Part shown: in pieces, positions 7,230 to 15,251 of the stretch
Numbering within the stretch: the first letter of the stretch is position 1
How the letters are laid out: each line of letters starts with the position of its first letter
Source of the DNA: Thalassospira sp. ER-Se-21-Dark
GTDB taxonomy: Bacteria > Pseudomonadota > Alphaproteobacteria > Rhodospirillales > Thalassospiraceae
Reading direction: 5' to 3'
Assembly (NCBI RefSeq): GCF_017922435.1
Contig: NZ_VDEZ01000006.1
Coordinates: forward strand, 1 to 64,000
DNA length: 64,000 bases
Notes under the pieces: model-generated
What the model was told of the DNA's origin: nothing
Seen by the model: only the letters and a program-made list of their open reading frames with translations
Database searches by the model: none
Program-made: the position numbers and the translations under genes

Positions 7230-8725
7230 TTATAAAATCAACTCGCATCAAAACAAAATCAGGAACAAGAAATATTAAAAATCACCTTTTGAATAAACCA
7301 GAAGACAACGAAAAAATATATTTATTTGTTGGAAACGAAGTAGACTTTGAAACATTTCATGAGTTTGCAGATGAAGATAAAACTATGTATTCCCTTAGAC
7401 ATTTCAGCATCAATCCTGGTCAGTCTTGGACAAAAGACCAAATGCAAGAAAGCATATCTAAAATCCGTCAAGAATACGGCGCAACTGATAGGCCCTATCT
7501 TGTTGTTGGGCATGATAAAAAGTTAGCAGATGGCTCAAAAAACAGCCATTTGCACCTAATTATTCCCGAACGATTTGCAGGAAAAACATTAGATAATAAG
7601 TTTGCTTATCAGAGAAATGAGAAGATTTCTCGTATGTGCGAATATGATTTCAAGCACGAAATTACAACAGGGAAACACAACCGAGCGGTTGGACACTCAT
7701 TAGAAGATAATGAGAAATATAAAGAACTTTCAAAAATTATGTTGGAAGTTCATGCAAATAAGCCCCGCCCCGTCGCATCTTATAGTTCTAACGATTTACA
7801 GATTTCTAAGAGACAGGGAATTGATTTACCGAAATCAAAATTAGAAATCAAAGATATTCACTCTCGAAGTGATAACTATCAGTCATTTGAAGCAGGACTA
7901 AAAGAATCTGGATACCAGATAAAAATGGGAGAAAAAGCCCATATTATTGAGAAAGATGGAACCTTTATTGGTTCTGCAAATCGTTTACTTAAAATGAAAA
8001 AATCAGACTTTGAAAATTATATTAAAGGAGAAAACTATGACAATAGCGAAAAAAATCAAACAAGACACAAGCGAGATTCTAGAGTTAGTTCAACCAACCG
8101 AAGGACCAAACAAAGTAGACGAACTCATAGAACTGATAGTTCAGATGAATCACAAAATAGACGAAAACACAAAAGAGATAACAAGTCTGAAAGGGTTGAT
8201 GAAAGAGATTTACAAAAGAGCAAACCAATGACATTTTCAGACATTAAAATATTAAATGACATTAATAATTCAGATAAAATTTCTTTAGTAAAAACTGAAA
8301 TAAAAAACAATAATAATTTATTAAAAAATATTTCTAAGTTTTTTAAATCAATATTTAAAGACGAAGCTACAATCAGTCAAAAAGACTTAAACGATTTGAA
8401 TGAAATTGACAATATGTCTGATGACCAAAAAATCATGTATAAGTTTACTTCTAATGAATTAGAGAACGAAATCTTTAATCCTACAAAAAATGTTGAAACC
8501 AAGCCGGAACCTCAAAAAGCACCAGAACTACCAAAACCTGCTGGACCAGATTTCTCTATGTGGGAAAAACCCAAGATTGGCAGAATGTCCGACAAAAAAT
8601 CTGACAGAAAACAGAAGAAACCTAGCGTCTCACTTGGTTCAGATACACCTGTAAACTTGAATAGCACTCTTATGGAAGATAAAACCAGAGATAGTAATTT
8701 ACCACCTGCCCCTAAGCCATTCTAG
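7226..8725 (+). CDS. mobA: Relaxase, MobA/VirD2 type (MobP-like)
   Basis: 499 aa. Relaxases nick oriT and pilot the single strand into a host-supplied type IV secretion channel. The catalytic domain is N-terminal. Motif III is readable as VVGHDKK...NSHLHLIIPE, giving the three-His metal site; Tyr32 (EKIYLF) or Tyr55 (TMYSLRHF) is the likely nucleophile. From about residue 268 the protein becomes basic and low-complexity (RRTKQSRRTHR), exactly where another gene is overprinted in a different frame. The tail is proline- and lysine-rich. It starts by ATGA overlap with mobC. The HxH block and MobC partner make the assignment good; the exact MOB class is less sure. Confidence 0.85.
   Translation: MIIKSTRIKTKSGTRNIKNHLLNKPEDNEKIYLFVGNEVDFETFHEFADEDKTMYSLRHFSINPGQSWTKDQMQESISKIRQEYGATDRPYLVVGHDKKLADGSKNSHLHLIIPERFAGKTLDNKFAYQRNEKISRMCEYDFKHEITTGKHNRAVGHSLEDNEKYKELSKIMLEVHANKPRPVASYSSNDLQISKRQGIDLPKSKLEIKDIHSRSDNYQSFEAGLKESGYQIKMGEKAHIIEKDGTFIGSANRLLKMKKSDFENYIKGENYDNSEKNQTRHKRDSRVSSTNRRTKQSRRTHRTDSSDESQNRRKHKRDNKSERVDERDLQKSKPMTFSDIKILNDINNSDKISLVKTEIKNNNNLLKNISKFFKSIFKDEATISQKDLNDLNEIDNMSDDQKIMYKFTSNELENEIFNPTKNVETKPEPQKAPELPKPAGPDFSMWEKPKIGRMSDKKSDRKQKKPSVSLGSDTPVNLNSTLMEDKTRDSNLPPAPKPF
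8037..8231 (+). CDS. Overprinted small coiled-coil protein (MobB/MbeB-like position)
   Basis: 64 aa, wholly inside the relaxase gene in another frame. It has its own strong SD, AAAGGAG at 8024-8030, 6 nt before ATG. The protein (MTIAKKIKQDTSEILELVQP...) is helical with heptad-like spacing of Ile/Leu (VDELIELIVQMNHKIDENTK) and probably forms a coiled coil. ColE1-type plasmids likewise embed mbeB and mbeD inside the relaxase gene, so an accessory mobilization role is inferred. An upstream ATG at 8010 in the same frame would add 9 residues but has no SD. Confidence 0.65.
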   Translation: MTIAKKIKQDTSEILELVQPTEGPNKVDELIELIVQMNHKIDENTKEITSLKGLMKEIYKRANQ

Positions 8726-8750
8726 TATAATAATTACATATGAAATAAAT

Positions 8751-9248
8751 CTAGAAATCTTTTATAGACAAAAACTTATCTGACTCATTCTTTAATTCTT
8801 TTAGGTTATCCGTCATTATCAACAAAGATAACCTTTGCATATTTTCAGCATGTAGCAAAATCTCATCATTCTTATCACTATATTTAAGTTCAATAATTTT
8901 AATTTTTGAACTTCTTTTTTTATCTATATTATTCTTAATTTCGTCCACAATCTTAGAGTACTTATTGGAAAAAAGTAGCTTCACCTTATCACTGTTTTTA
9001 CCAAACTCTTGATACTTGGGTAGATTTTCAAGCTCATCAACTGATTGCATTGTTGAAACTTCGGAAACTGCTTCCCAAACCGACTTGGTGAAGTCTCGGT
9101 GAGCCTGAAACCTAACTTCAAAAAAAGAGGTCAGCCGATTTACCTCAGCTTGCCGCATTTGCAGGAAGCAAATAATAAAACTGGCACTCACAACAACACC
9201 AGTTGCTATGTTTTCTGACGTTAGAAACTCGCAAAGAAAATCAACCAT
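8751..9248 (-). CDS. Membrane-anchored hypothetical protein of the IME
   Basis: 165 aa from the ATG at 9248 (an ATG at 9266 would give 171 aa; GGAAG before 9248 is the better SD). One hydrophobic segment (about residues 12-31: ENIATGVVVSASFIICFLQM) anchors a cytosolic, charged, mostly helical domain with coiled-coil character. I do not recognise the family. It is the only gene of the element on the minus strand, convergent with the relaxase and next to attR, a usual place for cargo. Defence, exclusion or maintenance functions are all possible. Confidence 0.6.
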   Translation of the reverse strand: MVDFLCEFLTSENIATGVVVSASFIICFLQMRQAEVNRLTSFFEVRFQAHRDFTKSVWEAVSEVSTMQSVDELENLPKYQEFGKNSDKVKLLFSNKYSKIVDEIKNNIDKKRSSKIKIIELKYSDKNDEILLHAENMQRLSLLIMTDNLKELKNESDKFLSIKDF

Positions 9249-9303
9249 TATTTTCACTTCCACCATTTATTCAAAATCAGGATTTTATACGTTTATCGTT
9301 GAA

Positions 9304-9328
9304 ATGTGTACCAGTTTTGTGTACCAGT
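9304..9328 (+). repeat. Candidate integrase arm-type sites, right end (two copies)
   Basis: ATGTGTACCAGT (9304-9315) and TGTGTACCAGT (9318-9328) form a tandem pair about 65 bp inside attR, matching 1752-1763 near attL. The asymmetry of two right copies to one left copy resembles attP arms of known integrase systems. Confidence 0.55.
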
Positions 9329-9390
9329 TTACCTATGCTGACACGATAATTTGTCTACAAATCAAGTGTTTACAACAAATCCGGTACAGT

Positions 9391-9414
9391 GTTCGAGTCT
9401 CTCTGCCGGCACCA
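9391..9414 (+). repeat. attR: displaced original 3' end of tRNA-Thr
   Basis: 24 bp matching 1663-1686 except for C at 9407 where the tRNA has T. This C would restore a perfect acceptor stem with the tRNA's 5' strand. With the terminator that follows, it is most simply the original chromosomal end of the gene. Confidence 0.92.
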
Positions 9415-9417
9415 CTC

Positions 9418-9457
9418 AAAGAAAACCCCGCACGCCATCGGCTGCGGGGTTTTCTTT
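9418..9457 (+). terminator. Strong terminator, originally that of tRNA-Thr
   Basis: Perfect 15-bp inverted repeat: AAAGAAAACCCCGCA (9418-9432), a 10-nt loop, TGCGGGGTTTTCTTT (9443-9457). It sits 3 bp after the displaced tRNA end and is useful in both directions. It now also ends the minus-strand GFA operon. Confidence 0.85.
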
Positions 9458-9475
9458 TGGTCGTATCGCGAAATG

Positions 9476-9889
9476 CTATTTGGGCAGGCCTTCAAGCTGA
9501 TCAATTTCATCAAGCCCGTCATCCCAGCTCGCCTTGCTGTCCAGCATGATGTGAGCGTTCGGCTTTATCGCGATGGGGGTTTCAAGGCTGCCTGCCGGCA
9601 CCACCAACAGCTTGCCATCCATCTGCGTGTAGGGAACGGCCGCGCCGCATGTTTTGCAAAACGCCTTTTGATGGCGCGTTTCGGGCACGGTGTAGGACTG
9701 GATGTGGTTGTCGCCGGCTATCCAAGACAGCGCTGCCTTGGTTGAGAACAGATTGGCTGCATGGGCCGAACCGGTGTCTTTTTGGCAATATTTGCAGTGG
9801 CACAGAAAGAACGCATCAAAGTCACCCGTGACTTCATAGCGTACAGCCCCGCACAGACAACCGCCGTGATGTTTATCAGCCATGACCAT
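9476..9889 (-). CDS. GFA/CENP-V-fold zinc protein
   Basis: 137 aa. The GFA family (glutathione-dependent formaldehyde-activating enzyme fold) binds zinc through cysteines; many members have no known substrate. Cysteine motifs are clear: GGCLCGAVRY near the N-terminus, CHCKYC at about 31-36, and CKTCGA at about 78-83. A second ATG two codons in (9883) is an equally good start. It follows the lyase gene by 9 nt and is last in the TRAP operon, so its substrate may be a thiol adduct of the imported acid, which is inference. Confidence 0.85.
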   Translation of the reverse strand: MVMADKHHGGCLCGAVRYEVTGDFDAFFLCHCKYCQKDTGSAHAANLFSTKAALSWIAGDNHIQSYTVPETRHQKAFCKTCGAAVPYTQMDGKLLVVPAGSLETPIAIKPNAHIMLDSKASWDDGLDEIDQLEGLPK

Positions 9890-9898
9890 TCCCCTGCC

Positions 9899-10783
9899 CT
9901 AGCCGTCGCGTCTGGACGATGCGTAGCGTTCCGAAACGTCGTAATAGTCATCAAAGCCGATGCGTTGGCGCAGATCCGCCCAGCTCATCAGTTTGTCATC
10001 CCGCGGCTGGCCGACCTTCATAGTTTGCAGGCATTCGACCATCGCTTTCATGGCAGCCGCCATCAGCGACAGTGGATAGGCTGCGATCTGATAGCCGATC
10101 TGTTTGAGTTCTTCGGGCGACAGATCCGGGGTTTCGCCGCCTTCCACGATATTGGCCATCTTGGGGCCGGGAAGTTCGGCACAAAGTGTGCGCATTTCAT
10201 CAACCGATTTCGGGGCCTCGACAAACAGGATGTCGGCACCGAGTTCCTTGAACTTCGCGGCACGGTCAATCGCCTCGGTCAGGCCATGCTGATGACGGGC
10301 ATCGGTGCGCGCCAGGATCAGGATGTCTGCCCCGGCTTCGCGGGCATCGACGGCGGCCTTGATGCGGTCAAACGCCTCATCCCGGCCAACGACTTCCTTG
10401 CCCTTGGTATGACCGCAACGTTTGGGCGCCAGTTGATCTTCGATCATGACCGCCGCACAGCCCGCCTTGGCAAAGCCTGTGACGGTCCGCCTGACATTCA
10501 TCGCATTGCCGTACCCCGTATCGCCGTCGCCGATCACGGGGATCGATACTGCATCGGTGATGTTGCGGGCCTGATCAAGGACCTCGCCATAGGACATCAG
10601 GCCGAGATCAGGTTCGCCAATACGCGCGGCAGAGGTCGCAAAGCCCGACATAAAGGTCAGACCAAATCCTTCCTGTTCGATCAGTTTGGCGGAAAGCGCA
10701 TCAAAGCAGCAGGGCATCGTGATCAGATCACCGGTGGCAAGCAATGCGCGCAGGGTATCGGCAGGTGATTTTACGTTACTCAT
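9899..10783 (-). CDS. Isocitrate lyase/PEP mutase superfamily lyase
   Basis: 294 aa. The superfamily cleaves or forms C-C or P-C bonds next to carboxylates with Mg2+: methylisocitrate lyase, dimethylmalate lyase, oxaloacetate decarboxylase and PEP mutase. Visible: GDGDTGYGN (metal-binding Asp), EDQLAPKRCGHTKGK with the K-R-C-G-H active-site loop typical of lyases, ILARTDAR and VEAPKS. At 294 residues it is close to PrpB and to 2,3-dimethylmalate or oxaloacetate decarboxylase types rather than true isocitrate lyase. Its place after a TRAP transporter suggests it splits the imported dicarboxylate or branched carboxylate. Exact substrate unknown. Confidence 0.85.
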   Translation of the reverse strand: MSNVKSPADTLRALLATGDLITMPCCFDALSAKLIEQEGFGLTFMSGFATSAARIGEPDLGLMSYGEVLDQARNITDAVSIPVIGDGDTGYGNAMNVRRTVTGFAKAGCAAVMIEDQLAPKRCGHTKGKEVVGRDEAFDRIKAAVDAREAGADILILARTDARHQHGLTEAIDRAAKFKELGADILFVEAPKSVDEMRTLCAELPGPKMANIVEGGETPDLSPEELKQIGYQIAAYPLSLMAAAMKAMVECLQTMKVGQPRDDKLMSWADLRQRIGFDDYYDVSERYASSRRDG

Positions 10784-10789
10784 CGGTCT

Positions 10790-12061
10790 TTACAGCTTGA
10801 AGGGAATATAAAGGGCGAGATCGTGCCACACATACAAAAGGGCAGCACAAGCAAACATCAGCAGCAGGAACGGTGCAACACCCCGGGCAACCTCGCCCAG
10901 CCTGGCCTTTGCCACCGACTGGATCACATAAAGGTTAAGCCCGACGGGCGGTGTAATCAGGGCACATTCGACCATGATCACCATATAAACACCAAACCAG
11001 ATCGGATCGAATCCAAGCGCAAGGGCGGCTGGCAACAGCACTGGTGTCATGATCAGCACCATCGAAAGCGCTTCGAACACCAAGCCCATCACCAGCAGAA
11101 CTGCCGTGACAATCAGGATGAAGCCAAGTTCGGTATCGACCCCTTGGGTGATCATCACCGAGATGTCCTGCGGGATGCGATAGAGCGTGATCGCCTTGCC
11201 AAAGACCTTGGCCCCGGCAATGATCAGAATGATCGCAACCGTGGTTGCCATGGAATCAAACACCGCCTTTTTCAGCGCATCCCAGGTCAGAACCCGCATG
11301 ATCGGGCCGGTGATGATCAGGGCGGCGGCAAAGCCGATCGCCGCGGCCTCGGTCGGGGTGAAGGCCCCGGAATAGATGCCCGATATGATCAGCACAGCCA
11401 GCACAACCGATGGCAGGGCGCGGATGGTGGCGCGTTTGCGTTCGGCCCAGTCTTTTTTCGGTTCAAGTTCCTGCCCGCCCATACGGGCATAAATCATCGA
11501 AAATATGATAAAGAACACCAGAAGCGCTATGCCCGGTCCGATCCCGGCCAAAAACAGCGAGATCACCGATTCTTCGGTAACAAATCCATAAATGATCATC
11601 GGGATCGATGGCGGGATCAGAATGCCAAGGGTACCGCCCGCAGCCAGCAATCCATAAACAAAGCGCTTGTTATAGCCACGATTGATCATTTCCGGGATGG
11701 CCACCGTGCCAATGGTGGCCGCCGTCGCAACCGAGGATCCGGAAATGGCGGCAAACACGCCACAAGACAGTATGGTCGCCACTGCAAGCCCGCCCGGCCA
11801 ATGGCCGACCCAGGCACTGACAGCGGCAAACAGGTCATTGCCGACACCGGCGCGCAGCAGGATGTTTGACATCAAAAGGAACAGCGGCACGGCCAGCAGG
11901 ATAAAGCCATCAAGCGTAGACAAAACCGCCTGTGGTGCCATCAGCGGCGAAAAGCCGCCAAGGATCAGCATGGCAAGGCCAAGCCCGCCGAGGGCGAAGG
12001 CAACCGGCACGCGCATCAGAAGCAATGCGAACATCGCAGCAAGGGTCAGGACGATGGTCAT
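10790..12061 (-). CDS. dctM: TRAP transporter large permease, DctM family
   Basis: 423 aa with about 12 hydrophobic segments. Hallmarks: RVPVAFALGGLGLAM at the start, AAISGSSVATAATIGTVAIPEM, and GTLGILIPPSIPMIIYG, which form the ion/substrate path. It takes up the acid delivered by the periplasmic receptor using a sodium gradient. Its ATG overlaps the DctQ stop (12058-12061), coupling the two permease subunits. Confidence 0.95.
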   Translation of the reverse strand: MTIVLTLAAMFALLLMRVPVAFALGGLGLAMLILGGFSPLMAPQAVLSTLDGFILLAVPLFLLMSNILLRAGVGNDLFAAVSAWVGHWPGGLAVATILSCGVFAAISGSSVATAATIGTVAIPEMINRGYNKRFVYGLLAAGGTLGILIPPSIPMIIYGFVTEESVISLFLAGIGPGIALLVFFIIFSMIYARMGGQELEPKKDWAERKRATIRALPSVVLAVLIISGIYSGAFTPTEAAAIGFAAALIITGPIMRVLTWDALKKAVFDSMATTVAIILIIAGAKVFGKAITLYRIPQDISVMITQGVDTELGFILIVTAVLLVMGLVFEALSMVLIMTPVLLPAALALGFDPIWFGVYMVIMVECALITPPVGLNLYVIQSVAKARLGEVARGVAPFLLLMFACAALLYVWHDLALYIPFKL

Positions 12062-12546
12062 TCGTGCGCCCCTTTCGGAATATCCTTGCCGCGTGCAAGC
12101 CCGATAATCTCGATCACCGCCTGAATAGCCAGCAGCGCAAAGCCGATGGCGACAGGCAGTTCAGCAACCCATGCCGGAAGATCAAGCATGGTGCCGCTGG
12201 TGCGGCCGCGCTCAAAGCTTTCATAAAATATTTCCCAGCCCTTGATCGTCACCATTACCGAAAAGGCCAGAATGCAGGCCATGGCAATGATCTCGACAAG
12301 GCGCTGGACCTTGGGCGCGAGAAGACGGGTGATGGCATCCACCGAAATATGGCGGCGTGCGGCCAGTGCCCAGGGCATCCCCAAAAGCGATCCCCAGATC
12401 AGACACAGTTGGGAAAGCTCGGCCGCCCAGATGGTCGGGCGCACGAAGAAATACCGTGCCAGCACTTCGTAGGTCAGCATGCAGCCGGCAAGCACAAACA
12501 AGATGGCCGCGACCCACGCAAGAATAAGCGTCAATCGATCAAACAT
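12058..12546 (-). CDS. dctQ: TRAP transporter small permease, DctQ family
   Basis: 162 aa with four hydrophobic helices. ARYFFVRPTIWAAELSQLCL is the typical helix-2 region, with Trp and Glu near the membrane surface. It pairs with DctM and is needed for TRAP transport. Between DctP and DctQ lies a 165-bp gap with an inverted repeat. Confidence 0.92.
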   Translation of the reverse strand: MFDRLTLILAWVAAILFVLAGCMLTYEVLARYFFVRPTIWAAELSQLCLIWGSLLGMPWALAARRHISVDAITRLLAPKVQRLVEIIAMACILAFSVMVTIKGWEIFYESFERGRTSGTMLDLPAWVAELPVAIGFALLAIQAVIEIIGLARGKDIPKGAHE

Positions 12547-12644
12547 GATTTAAACAGTGCATGTTGGAAAACGGGGCGTCATCACCACACATTATGGGCA
12601 TTGGCCCAAACTTGCGCGGTGATGACAACAAATCAAAATACGCC

Positions 12645-12698
12645 CCGGTCGGCGTCCAAGCACAATCATGCAGCGCATGGCACATGGCACCCGACCGG
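12645..12698 (-). repeat. Inverted repeat between dctP and dctQ
   Basis: CCGGTCGG (12645-12652) and CCGACCGG (12691-12698) are perfect 8-bp arms in the only sizeable gap of the operon. Such stems often let the binding protein be made in excess over the permease by protecting the upstream mRNA. Confidence 0.45.
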
Positions 12699-12711
12699 TG
12701 ACGTTAAATCC

Positions 12712-13701
12712 TTAGAACTTCTGGGCGGCCTCGAAGACCTGTTTGCCAAGATCACCGGTATTGGCAAGGAATGCCTCGTAAACCGGTTTGGCAGCTTCGC
12801 GCCATGCAGCCATTTCTTCGGCCGTCGGGGTGTAAATGGTCATGCCATTGGCTTTGGCTTCGGCAAATGCTTCTGCCTCGATTGTCGACATGCGATCACG
12901 CACATCGTTCTCGGCATTGACGGCCGCGGTTGAAATGATGTCACGCTGCGCATCGGTCAGGCCGTTCCAGAAGTCGGTATTCACAACCACGATGAATTCG
13001 ATATCGGCATCATTGGTGGTGGTCACGGTGTCCATGACTTCCCAAAGCTGACGGGATTTCACACCTGACATGCCGGTCATGCCGACATCAACCGTGCCAC
13101 GCTGATAGGCGATATACTGCTCGGAGCCTGAAATCAGGGTCGGTGCACCACCGGCAGCGGAGATGAAATCACCCTGGGTTTTCGAGAACACGCGGACTTT
13201 CTGGCCTTTCAGACCATCCGGGCCTTTGATCGGGCCACCGTTCGACAGCATGATCGACCCACCATAAGCCTGCCACCACAGAACCGTCGAACCGGTTTCA
13301 GCAATGGCGGCATCAAGCGGCGCACGTACCGGGGAATCCGGGGAAACGGCCTTGCGGACCTTTTCTTCGGTATCGAGCAGGAACGGCTGATAGAAGATAT
13401 CAACAGCCGGCACGTCACCGACATAACGGGTCAATGACGCGACACCCATTTCAATCGCGCCAGATCCCACCGCCGCAGGAACTTCCTTGTCCTTGTAAAG
13501 CTGGGCGGAATCGTAGATCTGGACTTCGATATCGCCGTTTGATTTTTCCTCGACCTCGTTCTTGAACATCAGAAGGTTCTGACCGAGGTGGCTTTTCATC
13601 GGCAATTGCAGGGAAATACGCAATGTCAGGTCTGCGGCCTGAACCGTGCCGGAAAATCCGACGGCTGCCATCAGTGCGGCAGCAAGGGCAAATTTTTTCA
13701 T
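12712..13701 (-). CDS. dctP: TRAP transporter substrate-binding protein, DctP family
   Basis: 329 aa. Sec signal MKKFALAAALMAAVGFSG with cleavage near VQAAD. DctP-fold features: KSHLGQNLLMFKNEVEEKSN, DVPAVDIFYQPFLLD, and KGQKVRVFSKTQGDF, where the Arg that fixes the substrate carboxylate normally lies. The SD is GGAGG. It is the first gene of a five-gene operon (dctP-dctQ-dctM-lyase-GFA) on the minus strand. The ligand is probably a carboxylate, its identity unknown. Confidence 0.93.
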   Translation of the reverse strand: MKKFALAAALMAAVGFSGTVQAADLTLRISLQLPMKSHLGQNLLMFKNEVEEKSNGDIEVQIYDSAQLYKDKEVPAAVGSGAIEMGVASLTRYVGDVPAVDIFYQPFLLDTEEKVRKAVSPDSPVRAPLDAAIAETGSTVLWWQAYGGSIMLSNGGPIKGPDGLKGQKVRVFSKTQGDFISAAGGAPTLISGSEQYIAYQRGTVDVGMTGMSGVKSRQLWEVMDTVTTTNDADIEFIVVVNTDFWNGLTDAQRDIISTAAVNAENDVRDRMSTIEAEAFAEAKANGMTIYTPTAEEMAAWREAAKPVYEAFLANTGDLGKQVFEAAQKF

Positions 13702-14002
13702 GATGGACGTCCTCCGAGAACTTTTATTCTGTTTCTTTATTCAGGACGGCAAGGATGCGCCCATTTTTCGGCGGTATTCAACATGTTTTGACTACGGCGA
13801 AACCCTGACCGGGCTATCACTAGTGCAGCGCACATAAGACCGGAACTCAGCAAGATGAAGACATACAGACGAGAAGCACAGCTTTGATAACGGCACTGCG
13901 GTATTGAAATAATTTGCGATGGAAATGTCTATGCTCCCGGTCTGGCATGCCAGAATGATCGTTCTGAATACAAAACCGGGAATCGCAAGCCGTTTCAAAA
14001 CA

Positions 14003-14557
14003 CTATCTGATAATGCGCTTATACATCACAGTGGTGCCGCTGAGCTTTTCGGAGTCTGGATCGCGGGCAAAGTCCGGGATGACGCCGGTGGTCTCGAACC
14101 CGAGTGAGGTATAAAGAACCTCGGCGCTATCGCCAGTTCGGGTATCAAGGGTCAGCAAGGTTCGCCCAAGTTCACGTGCGCGGTTTTCGGCCGCCTGCAT
14201 CAACAGCCGGGCAATGCCACGCCGACGACAGTCTGGGCGCACCATCAGTTTACTGATATCGCCGCGATGGGCCTGATTGGGCATGGTGTCATAATCAAGC
14301 TGGACCGTGCCAACCACGCGATCCTGATCAAGGGCGGCAAACAGGACCCGTTTTCCCCCCTTCAGTGCCGGGATGGTTTTATCGCGCCAGAAGGCTTCGG
14401 CCTCGTGCATCGGAAAGGGTTCGATAAAGCCGATGCTGGCCCCGTCATGGACACAGGCGTGCAGCATGTCGGCGAACTGATCCAGGCGCGCTGTGACGCC
14501 ATCAGCATCAAGGGTAACGATATCGAGATCGGGGGCGGTGTGCGTAGCCGACGGCAT
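14003..14557 (-). CDS. GNAT family N-acetyltransferase
   Basis: 184 aa from ATG 14557 (MPSATHTAPD). Transfers an acetyl group from acetyl-CoA to an amine; target unknown. The acetyl-CoA loop is readable as MVRPDCRRRGIARLLMQAAE (Q/RxxGxG/A pattern), followed by ARELGRTLLTLDTRTG and YTSLGFETTGVIPDFA. It follows the XRE-cupin regulator by 14 nt on the same strand, so they form a two-gene operon. This pairing is common and suggests the regulator senses a small molecule that the acetyltransferase modifies. Confidence 0.88.
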   Translation of the reverse strand: MPSATHTAPDLDIVTLDADGVTARLDQFADMLHACVHDGASIGFIEPFPMHEAEAFWRDKTIPALKGGKRVLFAALDQDRVVGTVQLDYDTMPNQAHRGDISKLMVRPDCRRRGIARLLMQAAENRARELGRTLLTLDTRTGDSAEVLYTSLGFETTGVIPDFARDPDSEKLSGTTVMYKRIIR

Positions 14558-14571
14558 AACGGTTCTTTCGC

Positions 14572-15126
14572 TTAGTCGATGATAAACAGGTGATATTTCG
14601 CACCCTGATCGCGGGGTGTTTGAAACACGTTGCCACCGCGCAACTGATAGCGCAGGCAATCGCCCGCCTTGAGGTGATGGGTTTGGCCATCGACTTCCAT
14701 CGAAAGCGCACCAGACAGCATCACCAGATGATGTTCAAGCCCGTCACGCGGGGATCCGTCATATTCAATGCGCTGGTTCGGGCCGATTTCGACTTCGATC
14801 ACCTCGCCCGATAACTGCCTTGATGTCGGGGAGACCAGCCGCCTTTGATAGCCGGTATCCGGATCGGTCCAGATTTCCTGATCATCACGTGTGACAAGCG
14901 GGGCGAAATCGTCTTCAACCATTTGCATCAGGCGTGACAGGGTCACACCAAAGGCAACACAGAGCTTACCCAGCACGCTTGCGGTCGGGCTGACCTCGCC
15001 CTTTTCGATCCGCGACAGGCTGGCACGGCTGACCGCGCTTTTTTGGGCAAGCTCATCAAGCGACCACCCACGTTCGGCGCGCAAGGCGGCCAGCCGTTGG
15101 GCCAGTCGTGTTTCAATCTCATCCAT
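14572..15126 (-). CDS. XRE-family regulator with C-terminal cupin domain
   Basis: 184 aa. N-terminal helix-turn-helix (LDELAQKSAVSRASLSRIEK, about 23-42), then a cupin domain from about 105 (IEYDGSPRDGLEHHLVMLSG, MEVDGQTHHLKAGDCLRYQL). HTH-cupin proteins bind DNA and sense a small ligand. It is cotranscribed with the acetyltransferase and lies upstream of the TRAP operon on the same strand across a 300-bp gap, so it might also control that operon; this is inference. Confidence 0.9.
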   Translation of the reverse strand: MDEIETRLAQRLAALRAERGWSLDELAQKSAVSRASLSRIEKGEVSPTASVLGKLCVAFGVTLSRLMQMVEDDFAPLVTRDDQEIWTDPDTGYQRRLVSPTSRQLSGEVIEVEIGPNQRIEYDGSPRDGLEHHLVMLSGALSMEVDGQTHHLKAGDCLRYQLRGGNVFQTPRDQGAKYHLFIID

Positions 15127-15251
15127 GGCAGCATCCTTTTAATCTCTTATTTGGGATATTTTTTCATTTATGAGAAAACGTCAAGATGAAAAGACCGGCC
15201 CCACCATTTAGGCAGGGTCGGCTCGTTATTAGTTCGAAGCATTACACCGGA

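Larger units (their letters stand above)
1663..9414. mobile_element. Integrative and mobilizable element (IME) in tRNA-Thr
   Basis: About 7.75 kb between direct repeats of the tRNA-Thr 3' end. Base composition and codon use are far more AT-rich than the flanks. Contents in order: tyrosine integrase, small lipoprotein, HUH replication initiator, origin-like non-coding region, exported protein, second small lipoprotein, MobC, relaxase with an overprinted small gene, and an opposite-strand membrane protein. There is no type IV secretion system, coupling protein, phage structural gene or antibiotic resistance gene, so it is mobilizable rather than self-transmissible. No excisionase is recognisable. 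IME status is inferred from the int, rep and mob genes plus att sites. Confidence 0.9.

Noticed and set aside
1663..9414. Prophage interpretation of the AT-rich island
   Set aside because: The Rep is phage-gpA-like, but there are no capsid, tail, packaging or lysis genes, and MobC and relaxase are present.
10823..11869. Long plus-strand frame opposite dctM (348 codons)
   Set aside because: It lies exactly opposite the DctM gene, is rich in His, Gln, Arg and Asp as antisense frames of GC-rich membrane genes are, and has no SD or known family.
11932..12933. Plus-strand frame opposite dctM, dctQ and dctP
   Set aside because: It crosses three real minus-strand genes and their gaps; composition is that of an antisense shadow.
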